A DNA stretch of 64,000 nt, taken from NCBI GenBank assembly GCA_963843285.1, contig CAWJJO010000020.1:1-64000 (forward strand), given 5' to 3'. Source of the DNA: CAZDDB01 sp963843285. Its GTDB lineage: Bacteria > Acidobacteriota > HRBIN11 > JAKEFK01. A program made the position numbers and the translations under genes. Below are positions 1 to 8,742 of the stretch, piece by piece (within the stretch, counting starts at the first letter, position 1; every line of letters starts with the position of its first letter). The notes beneath the pieces are model-generated. The model was given only the letters and a program-made list of their open reading frames with translations. It was not told the DNA's origin and did not search any database.

Positions 1-24
1 ATGTTGTGTAGTCTATCGATTCAG

Positions 25-2098
25 CTAAGAGAGTATTGCTATGCTGAGTGTGCTGCCGGATGCAGTGCCCGCGCCGATGATTCTGTATGTGTACGACGCA
101 TGATCCGCGAAGTTGCCAAGAAGCGTCCACTGCGCTTCGCCGTCTTCACTGACCAGTCTTGCGGCATTGGAAGGACTGGTATTTCCGGTCGAATCTGCGA
201 GTGAAACCGCCGGCGCGGTTCCGTTTGATTGCAACATTAAGGAAAGATAGCGATTCCGATAGAAGGTAGCGTCTGCAAAGTTTTCATGAAATGTGATCGC
301 GTTGGAGCCGCCTACATTCATCTGATGAAAAACTTCATCTAGGAATTCCTGCCCCTTTGTTGTAGTTTGCCGGAGAATTTCGAAGCCATTATCCAGAACA
401 TCATTCCCAAGCCAATCAAGTAGTAGATGGGAAAGAGTATCCACGCGTGATTCGCCGAACTGGAAGCGGAGGCCGGCCTGGGCCATTTCCACTGCCCGCT
501 GAAATACGATGCCGCGGCTCACGTAAGGTATGTTTGGCGGCAGGCCTCCCGGGGGCGCGGTTGCTGCGCTGTATGCGAGTCCAGAATATTGAGTCCCCTC
601 TGAGTGAAGTCCGGCCCAAGGGCACTGGCATACTCCGGAAGCACCAGGGTATCCGGCGACGGCGGGATTCCCTGCTCGCCGACGCCGGTTCGAAATTGGA
701 ACTGGCCGTGCACATTTATTTTTCGATTCGTAATGACCGAGGCGGTAACCCGTCCGGTGATCTGAGGCATCATGCGGAAGGTCGCCGTAGCGGACTCGCC
801 CGATGGGATGGTGTCGAAGTCCTCGTACGAATTGCCCTGGATCGTGACATTTACTAATGCATTCGTAGGAATAGATAGACGCACCAGGTTCGCATCCACC
901 GTAGAAGTATTGGTAACGGTAACAAACAGGTCGTACGGTTCGAACGCTCGCACGACCGATGGATGCGAGAACGTGATCGCGAAGTTCGGATTCCGCACAA
1001 GAACAGCGCCGGTGGCTGTGCCGCTGATAGCGACATCTCCTGGACCAATCGACGCAGCGTCCCGTGAAGATTCATGCGGATGACATGTGTCCCTTCCGAC
1101 AGCCCTTCGACAAAGAATTCCGACTGACCGGTCTGCTGCGCGATGATCAAATCGAGATCGTCCGCCGTTCCGATGATTCCATCCGCTCCGGGAAGCCGTA
1201 CGGGAACCGGAGAGCCAAGGGGCACCGGCGGATTCGTCTTCTGCAGTTTCAGATTCGCCGGATCGTATGTAATCTGCGCAGTCAGATCATCCACGGATAG
1301 GGTGCTTCCATTGGATGCGCCATTCCGAACCATCAGCATTACGGCGAAAAATTGATTCAAGAACGCAATCTCGTTTGGAAATACAAGGACACCCGGAATG
1401 TCGGGAAGATTCAATGCGAACTCCGGACGGTCTGGTGTGAATGTGATCGGGGTAATGTAAGGTAATGCGGATGGGCCCATTCCAAATGAAGGGCCGACAG
1501 GCGAGGCAAAGCCGACATTGTTTGCGGTAGGCGCAATTAAGGGAGATAGCTCCGGCCTTTTTGGCAACAACAGCGGAAGGCTGATCTGTACTTGCTGGCT
1601 GTTGAATGTGAGTCCGACTTCAAAAGACACGGCGCTGAAATCCGCTTCGTTAATCACGATTCCGAGGCTGCGGATCTCATCCAGCGAAAGCGGACGACTG
1701 CTGATCTGTGTGATGAGAATTTCGATCACGTGAATCTCAACGTGATCCGGCGTTGCATTGACCAGCACCTGGTTGCCGTTTACAAGACGGATATCTTCGA
1801 AGAAATAAGTGCCTTTTGCGGTAAGAGCCGGAAGCTGGAATGGATTTCCAGGCGTGGTCTCGAATGTGATTGCGCCGCTAATCGAAGGCCCGCGCAACTC
1901 GCCCACGAGTTTCCCGCCCAGACCTTTACCCGTAGTGTTAATGAAGACTGGGATGCCGGCCGCCGTCTCGATGACTGGCGGAGATACTTCGATCTTCGAA
2001 CCGAATACGGTGATACGCCCCGTTACCAGCGCAGGGTCATCTGCAAATAGAGACACTGCGGCTAACAGAAAGCAAACAAGCAAAGCATGTCTGCACAA
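25..2098 (-). pseudogene. Exported protein of unknown function, frame broken twice
   Basis: One long exported protein is spread over three reading frames. It opens at a TTG (2098) after AGGGGGA, with a hydrophobic signal segment (LLVCFLLAAVSLFA). Frame one is sensible to about 1057; the sense then continues in a second frame (DAASIGPGDVAISGTATG...) to about 577, and in a third (LAYSAATAPPGGLPPNIPY...) to the stop at 25-27. Adding one base in the G run near 1057 and one near 575 gives exactly 692 codons. The middle part looks like a CARDB/DUF11-type beta-sandwich (FDLFVTVTN-like, here EPYDLFVTVTNTST). No enzyme motif is visible. Either the gene is decaying or the assembly lost two bases; the sequence alone cannot decide. 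Confidence 0.6.
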
Positions 2099-2225
2099 GA
2101 AAAAGAGTCCCCCTAGTGGCTACGAAACCCGCAACCTTAGTTTTCTGACGACTGGAAGGTTGTTCGGAGAAATGACTGCGTTACATTTACAGATCAGTCA
2201 TTTCAATAAAACGGGAAAGATTGAA

Positions 2226-2245
2226 ACACGGATTCGCATCCGTGT
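2226..2245. repeat. Short perfect hairpin
   Basis: Eight-base arms ACACGGAT and ATCCGTGT around a TCGC loop, in the 314-base space between the first two genes. It could end transcription of neither neighbour in the classical way, as no T run follows. The rest of this space (2099-2412) holds the palindrome at 2369-2396 and nothing else I can name. Confidence 0.5.
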
Positions 2246-2368
2246 CAAGGGGCATTAGGAAATAACTTTTGCGTGCTTGTAGATGCGGGCGTGCGATCTA
2301 GACACACCTGACCCTGACTCTAGGCATTCAGCCATCAGTCGTCCCCTAGGATGGTTTCGCCCATAAAG

Positions 2369-2396
2369 GTAGGGGCGACCACAAGGGTCGCCCTAC
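2369..2396. repeat. GTAGGGGCGACC palindromic repeat, copy 1
   Basis: Perfect palindrome-like unit GTAGGGGCGACC-ACAA-GGGTCGCCCTAC. The same unit returns, whole or as paired halves, at 31656-31738, 40646-40671 and 54392-54465, always outside genes or at a gene end. Its end GTAGGGGC is shared with the larger 240-base repeat family of this window. Confidence 0.85.
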
Positions 2397-2412
2397 CACT
2401 CTATATGTGCGA

Positions 2413-3521
2413 CTACATCGCTTTGAAGCCGGACGTTTCTCGAATCACAACAGGCAAGTTGCCGAGTCTGGCCGGGATCATGCCTGCGGCAGCATTGAAG
2501 CCTGGGCCCTTTTTCACAAAGACCAGGATCGCCAGCTCATTAGAACCGCCCTTAGTGAGCCCTAGTCCGGCAGCGGAAACACCGGGAATCTGAAGTAGCT
2601 GTTCTATGTGTTGGTCTTTAATCGATTTTGCTGCAAGAAGACGTGGATCTTGCATACTCAACTTCGGAAACGCGGTTGCTTTTGCGGCAACCGTACTACA
2701 TCCGACCTCAGTGATCTTTAGTTTCTTGTTCACGTTCTGAATACGATTGATTCCGGCAACACCGGCGTCATCACCGCAAACAACAGTCCTACGGGACCAG
2801 GACAAGTGCCAATGTTCTCGACAACCAGCGCACCGGAATCGCCGGCATCCACAAATTTTTTGTTCGTGTTTGGTTCGACAATGACCTGGTCAACAAACCG
2901 GGTCGTTTTCCCGTTGGTACCGCCGCATTCCGGATCAATCGAGACAAGGATATCGAAATCAAGACCGATTACTGTGCCTTTTCTTAATCCGGTAGTCCGC
3001 CCGGTTTTCTTTACCTGCAAGCCAAGGGCGGCTTCAACCGGATCTGATCCCGGAATCCCAATATCGATAATCGAGCCTGTAGGATCGACCGCGCCGGGAA
3101 TGACTTCGGCAATGGCGGCATCCACCTTGTTCTTCTTGGTTCCGCCGAATTTGAATTTTGCTTTCTTGCTTAGAAACGCAACCGGATCGGCACGCGAATC
3201 GTCACAGTTGACATCGATCAATCCCGGCTGACCGATCGGATCCCCTATCTCGCCTTTATTGGATAGTCCAATCACGTGGTTGTTGCTCAGAATGAATTGT
3301 ATGCCGTTCGCATTTTGAACCAAGGCGCCGAGAGTACCGCTGCAACAGAAAAAATCGTTCTGGTCCTCATTGTTTCCGCCGGAAGTCCCGAGTTTGATCG
3401 GTCGGTTTTGAGTCTTCCGGTGTTTCTTCTTGGCAACATCGGAAAACATGTCTGTGGTAAAGGTAAGTGAAATTACGATCAGACAAAAAACAATACGTGC
3501 GAATGCACCGGGTCTTGTCAT
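2413..3521 (-). pseudogene. Secreted serine protease-like protein (trypsin-like fold), one frameshift
   Basis: The start is the ATG at 3521, preceded at a good distance by GGGAGGAG and followed by a signal peptide (ARIVFCLIVISLTF). The body has a chymotrypsin-like triad pattern: SNNHVIG (His), KVDAAIAEV (Asp) and DAGDSGALV (Ser), with the GDPIGQPG stretch seen in bacterial NAL1-like putative proteases. Near residue 248 the frame closes early; the sense resumes in the next frame (AGDDAGVAGINRIQNVN...) and runs to the stop at 2413. Restoring one base near 2777 gives 370 codons. The lost tail carries no catalytic residue, so a shortened enzyme could still fold. This is the third one-base loss within 3.5 kb. 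The call of protease-like is from motifs only. Confidence 0.62.
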
Positions 3522-3570
3522 GGCTCCTCCCACATCTAAGATTATCGTAGCACAATAAGATAGGTCGCTG

Positions 3571-3805
3571 GTAGGGGCTGAGCATTTTCCACTCGTTGTG
3601 TCGTCCCAGTTGCAATCCACGATGGTCTCTTTTTCTGCATGCTTTCTATTCGCAGGTGAAAATGCTCAGCCAGGCGCGTGAAGTGCGAATGTGCCAGAAT
3701 TTGCGGGCTGTGCATTTGCGCGCACTTTAACGATCCAAAATTGCTTTTCGACATAGTCCACTTTGCCGATCGGATGCTTTATGTGGCAAATGCAGCAGCC
3801 CCTAC
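3571..3805 (+). repeat. Twin stem-loop repeat, copy 1
   Basis: Left stem-loop: GTAGGGGCTGAGCATTTT (3571-3588) pairs with GAAAATGCTCAGCC (3658-3671), enclosing 69 bases. After a spacer, a right stem-loop: GGGCTGTGCATTTGCG pairs with GGCAAATGCAGCAGCCCCTAC at the far end. The right loop contains GATCCAAAATTGCTTT, also present in copies 2 and 4. It fills most of the 305 bases between the protease-like gene and the next gene. Confidence 0.88.
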
Positions 3806-3826
3806 AGGTGCAGGTGTCGTGCGCCC

Positions 3827-4867
3827 TTAAAGGCGCCAGGAATCGATTTGTTGGGACGGGAGCGGCTGCACTTCAACAATTCCGGAGAGGTCTCCGGATT
3901 CGTATTTGATGCGAACCTGATTCTGCCCGGCGGAATCTGCATAGCGCGCGGTGATCGCCGCGGCGGTCTGGATATTTTCGTCAGTCAAATCGCCTTCCGC
4001 AATCGTAATCGGGCCGACCACATCAATGGAAGTGAACACCCATCGTCCGTTCTCTCCATAACGCTCGAGAAAACGGTTCTCAACTTCATCGCGTCCGACC
4101 ACTACCTTCAAATCCTGAGAAGGACGAAAATGACGGCCCACTTTCAGGAGGATGACATCATCGAGATTTGGAATCTTTCCTTCTTCCAGGTGAGTCAGAA
4201 GATCGCGCATCTTTTTTCCGTAATTCACATCTGCAAGCGAGCAGCATCCCCCCGCAGGCTGAGAGAATTCGGAAACGCCCAGTTGTTCCGCGAGCCGGTA
4301 TTGTTCCTTTCGGGAACGGCCTGAAATGCCGGCCAGTTTTTCGCGATCCAGCCAGCCCATTTCTTCCGGAATCGTTGGAGGAAGCAGTTTTGCCGAAAGC
4401 GGGCGCACGAGTAATCTGCCAAGACCGCTTTCTTCCGCCACAATATCCAGCGCGCGGCGATACTGCGACATCGGACGCTGTCCGAGCACTTCACCGGTAA
4501 AGACAAATTGCGCGCCTGCTTCTTCCATATACTTGCGCGCGCGGCCCAGCATGTAACTCCGGCAATCCAGGCAGGGGTTGATCGCAGAACCATATCCGTA
4601 CTTCGGCTTGATCAGGACATCCTGTATATAGGTACCGGAGATATCGATGTAATCGATTTCGACACCCAGGCTCGCCGCCGACTTCAGCGACTCGTTGTAA
4701 TAGACCTTGCCCTTCGCTTTCTTTCGATTGACCTGCCGGCGGAAGTCGGTTGTGCAAAAGCCGGTATAAAAATTCACGGCTTTCACTTCGATTCCCTGAT
4801 TCTGAATCAGCCGGCATGCAATGGAACTATCCAGACCGCCTGAAAGTAAGCCAACCGCCTTGATCAT
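3827..4867 (-). CDS. PP-loop ATPase, tRNA thiolation type (MnmA/ThiI-like)
   Basis: A cytoplasmic protein of about 346 residues that should adenylate a tRNA base before sulfur transfer. The N-terminus carries the PP-loop SGGLDSS (about residues 9-15). A CLDC pair follows (NPCLDCRSYML), then CC in GGCCSLADV; cysteines at such places act in sulfur relay in this superfamily. The C-terminal third matches the DUF814/NFACT-R-like region found in a subset of these proteins. The ATG at 4867 is preferred, because the GTG three codons upstream lies in a CTCTGCGGTGAA repeat end; no strong ribosome site is visible for either. The exact base modified cannot be read from the sequence. Confidence 0.72.
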   Translation of the reverse strand: MIKAVGLLSGGLDSSIACRLIQNQGIEVKAVNFYTGFCTTDFRRQVNRKKAKGKVYYNESLKSAASLGVEIDYIDISGTYIQDVLIKPKYGYGSAINPCLDCRSYMLGRARKYMEEAGAQFVFTGEVLGQRPMSQYRRALDIVAEESGLGRLLVRPLSAKLLPPTIPEEMGWLDREKLAGISGRSRKEQYRLAEQLGVSEFSQPAGGCCSLADVNYGKKMRDLLTHLEEGKIPNLDDVILLKVGRHFRPSQDLKVVVGRDEVENRFLERYGENGRWVFTSIDVVGPITIAEGDLTDENIQTAAAITARYADSAGQNQVRIKYESGDLSGIVEVQPLPSQQIDSWRL

Positions 4868-4929
4868 AGGATTCACCGCAGAGATGCAGAGCTATATTAA
4901 GGATTATAACTCATCCAATCAAGTCAGCG

Positions 4930-5012
4930 ACCTTGGACCTTGGACTTTGGACCTTGGACTTTGGACCTTGGACTTTGGACTTTGGACCTTGGACCTTAGA
5001 CCTTGGACCTTA
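4930..5012. repeat. Tandem heptamer array (GGACCTT / GGACTTT), array 1
   Basis: About twelve units of a seven-base repeat alternating GGACCTT and GGACTTT. The array begins at the stop codon of the lipid kinase gene (CCT TAA GGTCC on the minus strand) and fills the space to the PP-loop gene. Related arrays lie at 43871-43924 and 50584-50638, both inside coding sequence. Confidence 0.9.
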
Positions 5013-5882
5013 AGGACAGAAGACGTTAAACGATCGAGGGAAGATGCGAAACTTCATCGGCAGAGCTCCGATCAGCTCGCCGTCCGCCTGAACCGCAAGC
5101 TCCTCGGGTCCAGTTACTTCTAATTCTGTAGTGCGAAACACTTCGACCGAATCCAGCTTTTCATGTCTGCGAGCAATGGCGTGAAACGCATACCATGTCA
5201 TGCTCATTACGCCGGGATTCTTAAACAGACAGACATAAAAGTAATCGTCCGAGATATCGGCTTCGGGAGTCAACACGAAGTAGGCAGCGTATTCACGCGC
5301 ATTACAGATTACGGCAAACACACATTCCTTTTTTTCTCCCGCAGCATGGACCTCGAATCTCGGAAACTTGTATTGAAACGCGGTATTCCAGGCGCTGATT
5401 CCGAACGCAAATTTCCCCAATCGCTTTTTCAGATTCCAATCTACGTTTTTTACGACAGCGGAATCAAAGCCGATTCCCACCATCAGCAGGAAACACCGCC
5501 CGTTGGCCTGCCCGACCGAGATCTGCCGCGTTTTTCCGGCGCCAATCATCCGGATCGCGCCGGAAATCGTTGTGGGAATTTTCAATTCGCGCACGAACAG
5601 ATTTGCGGTTCCGCCGGGAATTACGCCAAGCGGCACATCCGAACCGAACATCCCATTGGCCACCTCGTTGATGGTTCCATCTCCGCCCCATGTGACGATC
5701 AGATCGGGAGATTCGCGCAGAAGATCGCGCACCTGCCCGATGACACTACCCTCCGGTTCTGTCGGACTCGGGGTTAAATCAATTCCTGCTTGTTCAAACT
5801 GACGCAGCACGGAAGACACATGCACTTTCGATTTCTGGCCTGTCCCTGCGGAAGGATTGAAAATCAAAAACCCGCGCTTCAT
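5010..5882 (-). CDS. Diacylglycerol/lipid kinase family protein (YegS/DgkB type)
   Basis: 290 residues, the usual length for a soluble DAGK-catalytic-domain lipid kinase. The nucleotide-binding signature GGDGTINEVANG sits near residue 66, followed by GVIPGGTANLFVRE, and the N-terminal FNPSAG loop is intact. The C-terminal half is the beta-sandwich lid with VQADGE, which completes the active site. Known members phosphorylate diacylglycerol or related lipids at the inner face of the membrane; the precise lipid here is unknown. The ATG at 5882 gives the family's normal N-terminus. Its stop codon TAA touches the heptamer array. Confidence 0.85.
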   Translation of the reverse strand: MKRGFLIFNPSAGTGQKSKVHVSSVLRQFEQAGIDLTPSPTEPEGSVIGQVRDLLRESPDLIVTWGGDGTINEVANGMFGSDVPLGVIPGGTANLFVRELKIPTTISGAIRMIGAGKTRQISVGQANGRCFLLMVGIGFDSAVVKNVDWNLKKRLGKFAFGISAWNTAFQYKFPRFEVHAAGEKKECVFAVICNAREYAAYFVLTPEADISDDYFYVCLFKNPGVMSMTWYAFHAIARRHEKLDSVEVFRTTELEVTGPEELAVQADGELIGALPMKFRIFPRSFNVFCP

Positions 5883-5945
5883 AGGAAGAAGATTCTAACC
5901 CGAGTTTGTGAAAAAACCACGGAGGCACGGAGACACGGAGTTACC

Positions 5946-7112
5946 CTAGGTGGTAGAAAGCGGGGCCGGAACGGTGGGTGCGTAAAAACGCGCAGTTTGT
6001 CTGCTGTTGATTCCCCATACGGTAAAGAAGCACAACAGCATCAAGAACCATCCGAGCACAAATCCGACAATTCCAGGAATAAAGTAATCGACAGCAACGA
6101 CAAAAATATTCGCCAGGGAGAGCGGAAGCAAGAATTTCCAGGCGAATGCCATTACCTGATCGATACGAAATCGCGGAAACGTACCGCGCAGCCAGATCAG
6201 GACAAAGAACAGGCCAAGCGATTTGATCATAAACCAGAGCCACGAAGGGAGAATCGGTCCGTTCCAACCGCCCAGGAACAACGTTGCAGCCATCGCGGAG
6301 ATCGCAAATCCGCTCAGAAACTCCGCCATTTGAAATAATGCAAATTTCATCCCGCTGTATTCGGTATGATAACCTCCGACGAGCTCGGATTCTCCTTCCG
6401 GAGTATCAAACGGCGTCCGGTTTATTTCCGCGATTCCGGTAATCATGAATATCAGAAATCCAAGAAAGCCCCAGGCGTGAAGTACATTCCAGTTCAGTCC
6501 GTACCAGCCGCTCTGGTACTCAGCAATCGCTCGCGTCGATAATGATCCAACTGCCATGACTACGGCTACCAAAGACAATCCGAGCGGCACTTCGTACGAG
6601 ACCATTTGCGCGGCAGCGCGCATTCCGCCCAGCAGCGAGTATTTGCTCCGGCTTGCCCAACCGCCCATGACAACGGCCATCGTTTCGAGCGCTGAGATCG
6701 AAATAAAGAAAAGGATTCCAATGTTCAGATCCACACCGATCATTCCGCGTCCGAAAGGAAGCACGACAAACATCATCAATGAGGGAATCACGATCATCAC
6801 AGGCGCTATCACGTGAAGGATCTTATCGCCCGCAGCCGGAGTGATGTCTTCTTTGAGCATCATCTTGATTCCATCCGCGATTGGCTGCAGCAGGCCCCAT
6901 GGTCCAACTCGATTCGGGCCCCATCGGTCCTGAATACGCGCGATCAGCTTGCGTTCCAGCCAGGTGAGATACATCATCAGCAGCGGCGCGAATAGCAGAA
7001 TCGCGATCATGTTGAGTAGCATGGACAACAGATCCAGCCATGCGCCGGAAAGCAGACGTCCCGCCAGCGCCATGATCTGCTCCTTCAGTGTCAAGAAAAT
7101 CCGTTCAATCAT
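5946..7112 (-). CDS. nuoH: NADH-quinone oxidoreductase subunit H
   Basis: 388 residues, the membrane subunit that forms the quinone-entry side of complex I with NuoB and NuoD. Family signatures are clear: ERKLIARIQDRWGPNRVGPWG after the first helix (start with ERK) and the loop GIAEINRTPFDTPEGESELV, whose acidic residues line the quinone channel. About eight membrane helices can be seen. It is the last gene of the operon and starts 83 bases after nuoA, directly behind a repeat that contributes GAAGAGCTAAATC before the ATG. The C-terminal tail (RFYAPTVPAPLSTT) ends by a CCTCCGTGG-type repeat arm. Confidence 0.95.
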   Translation of the reverse strand: MIERIFLTLKEQIMALAGRLLSGAWLDLLSMLLNMIAILLFAPLLMMYLTWLERKLIARIQDRWGPNRVGPWGLLQPIADGIKMMLKEDITPAAGDKILHVIAPVMIVIPSLMMFVVLPFGRGMIGVDLNIGILFFISISALETMAVVMGGWASRSKYSLLGGMRAAAQMVSYEVPLGLSLVAVVMAVGSLSTRAIAEYQSGWYGLNWNVLHAWGFLGFLIFMITGIAEINRTPFDTPEGESELVGGYHTEYSGMKFALFQMAEFLSGFAISAMAATLFLGGWNGPILPSWLWFMIKSLGLFFVLIWLRGTFPRFRIDQVMAFAWKFLLPLSLANIFVVAVDYFIPGIVGFVLGWFLMLLCFFTVWGINSRQTARFYAPTVPAPLSTT

Positions 7113-7195
7113 GATTTAGCTCTTCACCGCAGAGTCGCAAAGAGCGCAGAGTTTAATACTCTTCCGTTCTCTGCGTTCTTCGCGTCTCTCTGCGG
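7113..7195. repeat. CACCGCAGAG inverted repeat inside the nuo operon, copy a
   Basis: The arms ACCGCAGAGTCGCAAAGAGCGCAGAG and CTCTGCGTTCTTCGCGTCTCTCTGCGGT face each other around TTTAATACTCTTCCGTT. A near-identical unit lies at 8655-8742 in the same operon. On the message each would form a long stem between two cistrons. Confidence 0.88.
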
Positions 7196-7561
7196 TTAAT
7201 TCCATTCTAAGTCGCGCTTTTTCCAAACGTAAACCAGTCCGATAAACAAGATAGCCAGAAAGATAGCCATCTCGATAAAAGCAAAGATCCCGAGCCGCTT
7301 AAACACTACGGCCCAGGGAAAAATCAAAACAACTTCAACATCAAAAACGATAAAAACAAGAGCATACAGATAGTATTGAATCTTGAACTGGATCCAGGCA
7401 TCTCCCACTTTCGGCATCCCGCATTCATACGGATCCTGTTTTCCGGGCGACGGTTTCCTGGGACGAAAGATGCGGGCGGCAACCAGCGGTAAACAAGCAA
7501 ATACCGTAGCCAGCAAGAAGAATAGACCGATAAATGTGTAATTCGCCGTGTAACCGGTCAT
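7196..7561 (-). CDS. nuoA: NADH-quinone oxidoreductase subunit A
   Basis: 121 residues with three membrane helices. The matrix-side loop carries the family marks KQDPYECGMP (with the conserved cysteine) and RIQFYLYALVFIVFDVE-like sequence, here FKIQYYLYALVFIVFDVEVV, with the conserved acidic pair in the second helix. The start ATG overlaps the stop of the HEPN gene as CCATGA, so the two are coupled in translation. In most operons nuoA comes first; here it is fourth. Confidence 0.95.
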   Translation of the reverse strand: MTGYTANYTFIGLFFLLATVFACLPLVAARIFRPRKPSPGKQDPYECGMPKVGDAWIQFKIQYYLYALVFIVFDVEVVLIFPWAVVFKRLGIFAFIEMAIFLAILFIGLVYVWKKRDLEWN

Positions 7562-7950
7562 GGACCCACCGCTTTTCTGACTGCCGCAATCATGGCAGCC
7601 GCTGCATCAAATGTTTCCTGCGGAGTCCCTTCCACTTTTTGCGCTTTCAGCAGATTGTCTACGTAAGTTTGATCTAGAATTCCCTTCTTCACAAAGTAAT
7701 CATCCAACACAGTAAACACAGCGCGAAAACCGGTGGCTCTGTATTTGATGGAATGAAGAAGCGCCTGTGTCGCGCAATACATTGCCAGATAGGCAGTATT
7801 CATCTGTTCGAGCGCATCTTTTTTCGACGGCGCTTCTTTCAGAAATTTGTCCGCTTTTTCCAGATCTTTCACGACAAGCGCTGCAGTGGATTCGTCGTAT
7901 CGAAGATACGGACTGTTGAGACAATACTGAAGTTCGGGGCTCCGCATCAT
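7558..7950 (-). CDS. HEPN-domain protein embedded in the nuo operon
   Basis: A small, helical protein of 130 residues. The centre AYLAMYCATQALLHSIKY and the following GFRAVFTVLDDYFVKKG match the four-helix HEPN fold found in toxin and accessory proteins (family layout: YxAMxxAxxALLxxKG, then HxG and FVKxG). The RNase signature R-x4-6-H of active HEPN toxins is absent, with GFR where the histidine is usual, so a binding rather than a cutting role is likelier. It overlaps both neighbours by four bases (ATGATG with nuoI, CCATGA with nuoA), so it is made in step with complex I. No nucleotidyltransferase partner is present. Its job is unknown. Confidence 0.68.
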   Translation of the reverse strand: MMRSPELQYCLNSPYLRYDESTAALVVKDLEKADKFLKEAPSKKDALEQMNTAYLAMYCATQALLHSIKYRATGFRAVFTVLDDYFVKKGILDQTYVDNLLKAQKVEGTPQETFDAAAAMIAAVRKAVGP

Positions 7951-8654
7951 TGCGGTTTTTCCTCCGGTTTGGTTTCCGGAGCTGCCGGCGCTGCAGGAGC
8001 GGCTGCGGCGGCCGCAGCAGCCTTGGCGGCTTCCTCCGCTTTTTTCTTCGCAGCGGCTGCCGCAGCAGCTTCTTTCGCCTTGCGTTTCTTCTCTTCTTCC
8101 TCTTTCACTGCGAGCTCTTTGGCCCAGGCGCGAGGATGTGTCTGCGCGTAGTAATCCGTGGAAACCAGCAGATCCTGCATATTGTAAACGTGCGATTGCT
8201 TCCGCTCATAATTGCTCAGCTCGAACTGGTGATCCATCTTAATCGCATCGAACGGGCAGAACTCAGAACAGAAACCGCAGTTCATGCAGACATCCATATC
8301 AATGAAGAAATCGTTGGCTTTTGGTTTCGGTTTCCCGTCCTGTCCTTTTGCCTGGACGATCCAGATGCATTGCGGAGGACAGACTTTTGCGCAGATTCCG
8401 CAAGCGGTACAACGGCAATCACCGCTTTCCTCTTCATATATAAGGACCGGCAAAACGCGGAATCGTTCCGGCACTTTGAGCTTTTCTTCAGGGTACTGAA
8501 CGGTAAACGAACCCAGGGTCTCCGGCTGATTGCGGAAGCTGGTCTGACGCCGCTTGCTGCCGAACCAGTATTTGAAATCTTCGACGTAGGATTCCACAAA
8601 GTGCCGGGCAGTAATCGCCATCCCAGTCAGGATATTCAGTCCGTACAATCTCAT
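7947..8654 (-). CDS. nuoI: NADH-quinone oxidoreductase subunit I with Ala/Lys/Glu tail
   Basis: Residues 1-170 are the ferredoxin-like subunit that carries clusters N6a and N6b: CTACGICAKVCP (C82, C85, C88, C92) and CMNCGFCSEFCP (C123, C126, C129, C133). From about residue 183 a tail of more than 50 residues made almost only of Ala, Lys, Glu and Pro follows; ordinary NuoI lacks it. The charge pattern suggests a single helix then a flexible end. The gene starts behind the second repeat copy and overlaps the HEPN gene by four bases. Confidence 0.94.
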   Translation of the reverse strand: MRLYGLNILTGMAITARHFVESYVEDFKYWFGSKRRQTSFRNQPETLGSFTVQYPEEKLKVPERFRVLPVLIYEEESGDCRCTACGICAKVCPPQCIWIVQAKGQDGKPKPKANDFFIDMDVCMNCGFCSEFCPFDAIKMDHQFELSNYERKQSHVYNMQDLLVSTDYYAQTHPRAWAKELAVKEEEEKKRKAKEAAAAAAAKKKAEEAAKAAAAAAAAPAAPAAPETKPEEKPQ

Positions 8655-8742
8655 TTTTTAGCTCTTCACCGCAGAGGCGCAAAGAACGCAGAGTTTTAAT
8701 ACTCTTCCGTTCTCTGCGTACTCCGCGTCTCTGCGGTTCATC
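8655..8742. repeat. CACCGCAGAG inverted repeat inside the nuo operon, copy b
   Basis: Same layout as the copy at 7113-7195: TTTTTAGCTCTTCACCGCAGAG arm, a central TTTTAATACTCTTCCGTT, and a facing CTCTGCGTACTCCGCGTCTCTGCGGT arm. It begins right after the stop codon of nuoBCD and ends with GAAGAGCTAAAA just before the nuoI start. Confidence 0.88.

Noticed and set aside
2100..2160. Possible c-di-GMP or other riboswitch before the first gene
   Set aside because: The segment GGTTGCGGGTTTCGTAGCC caught the eye, but the conserved cores of known classes could not be completed.
4930..5012. Possible CRISPR array
   Set aside because: The units are contiguous heptamers with no spacers; no cas gene is present.
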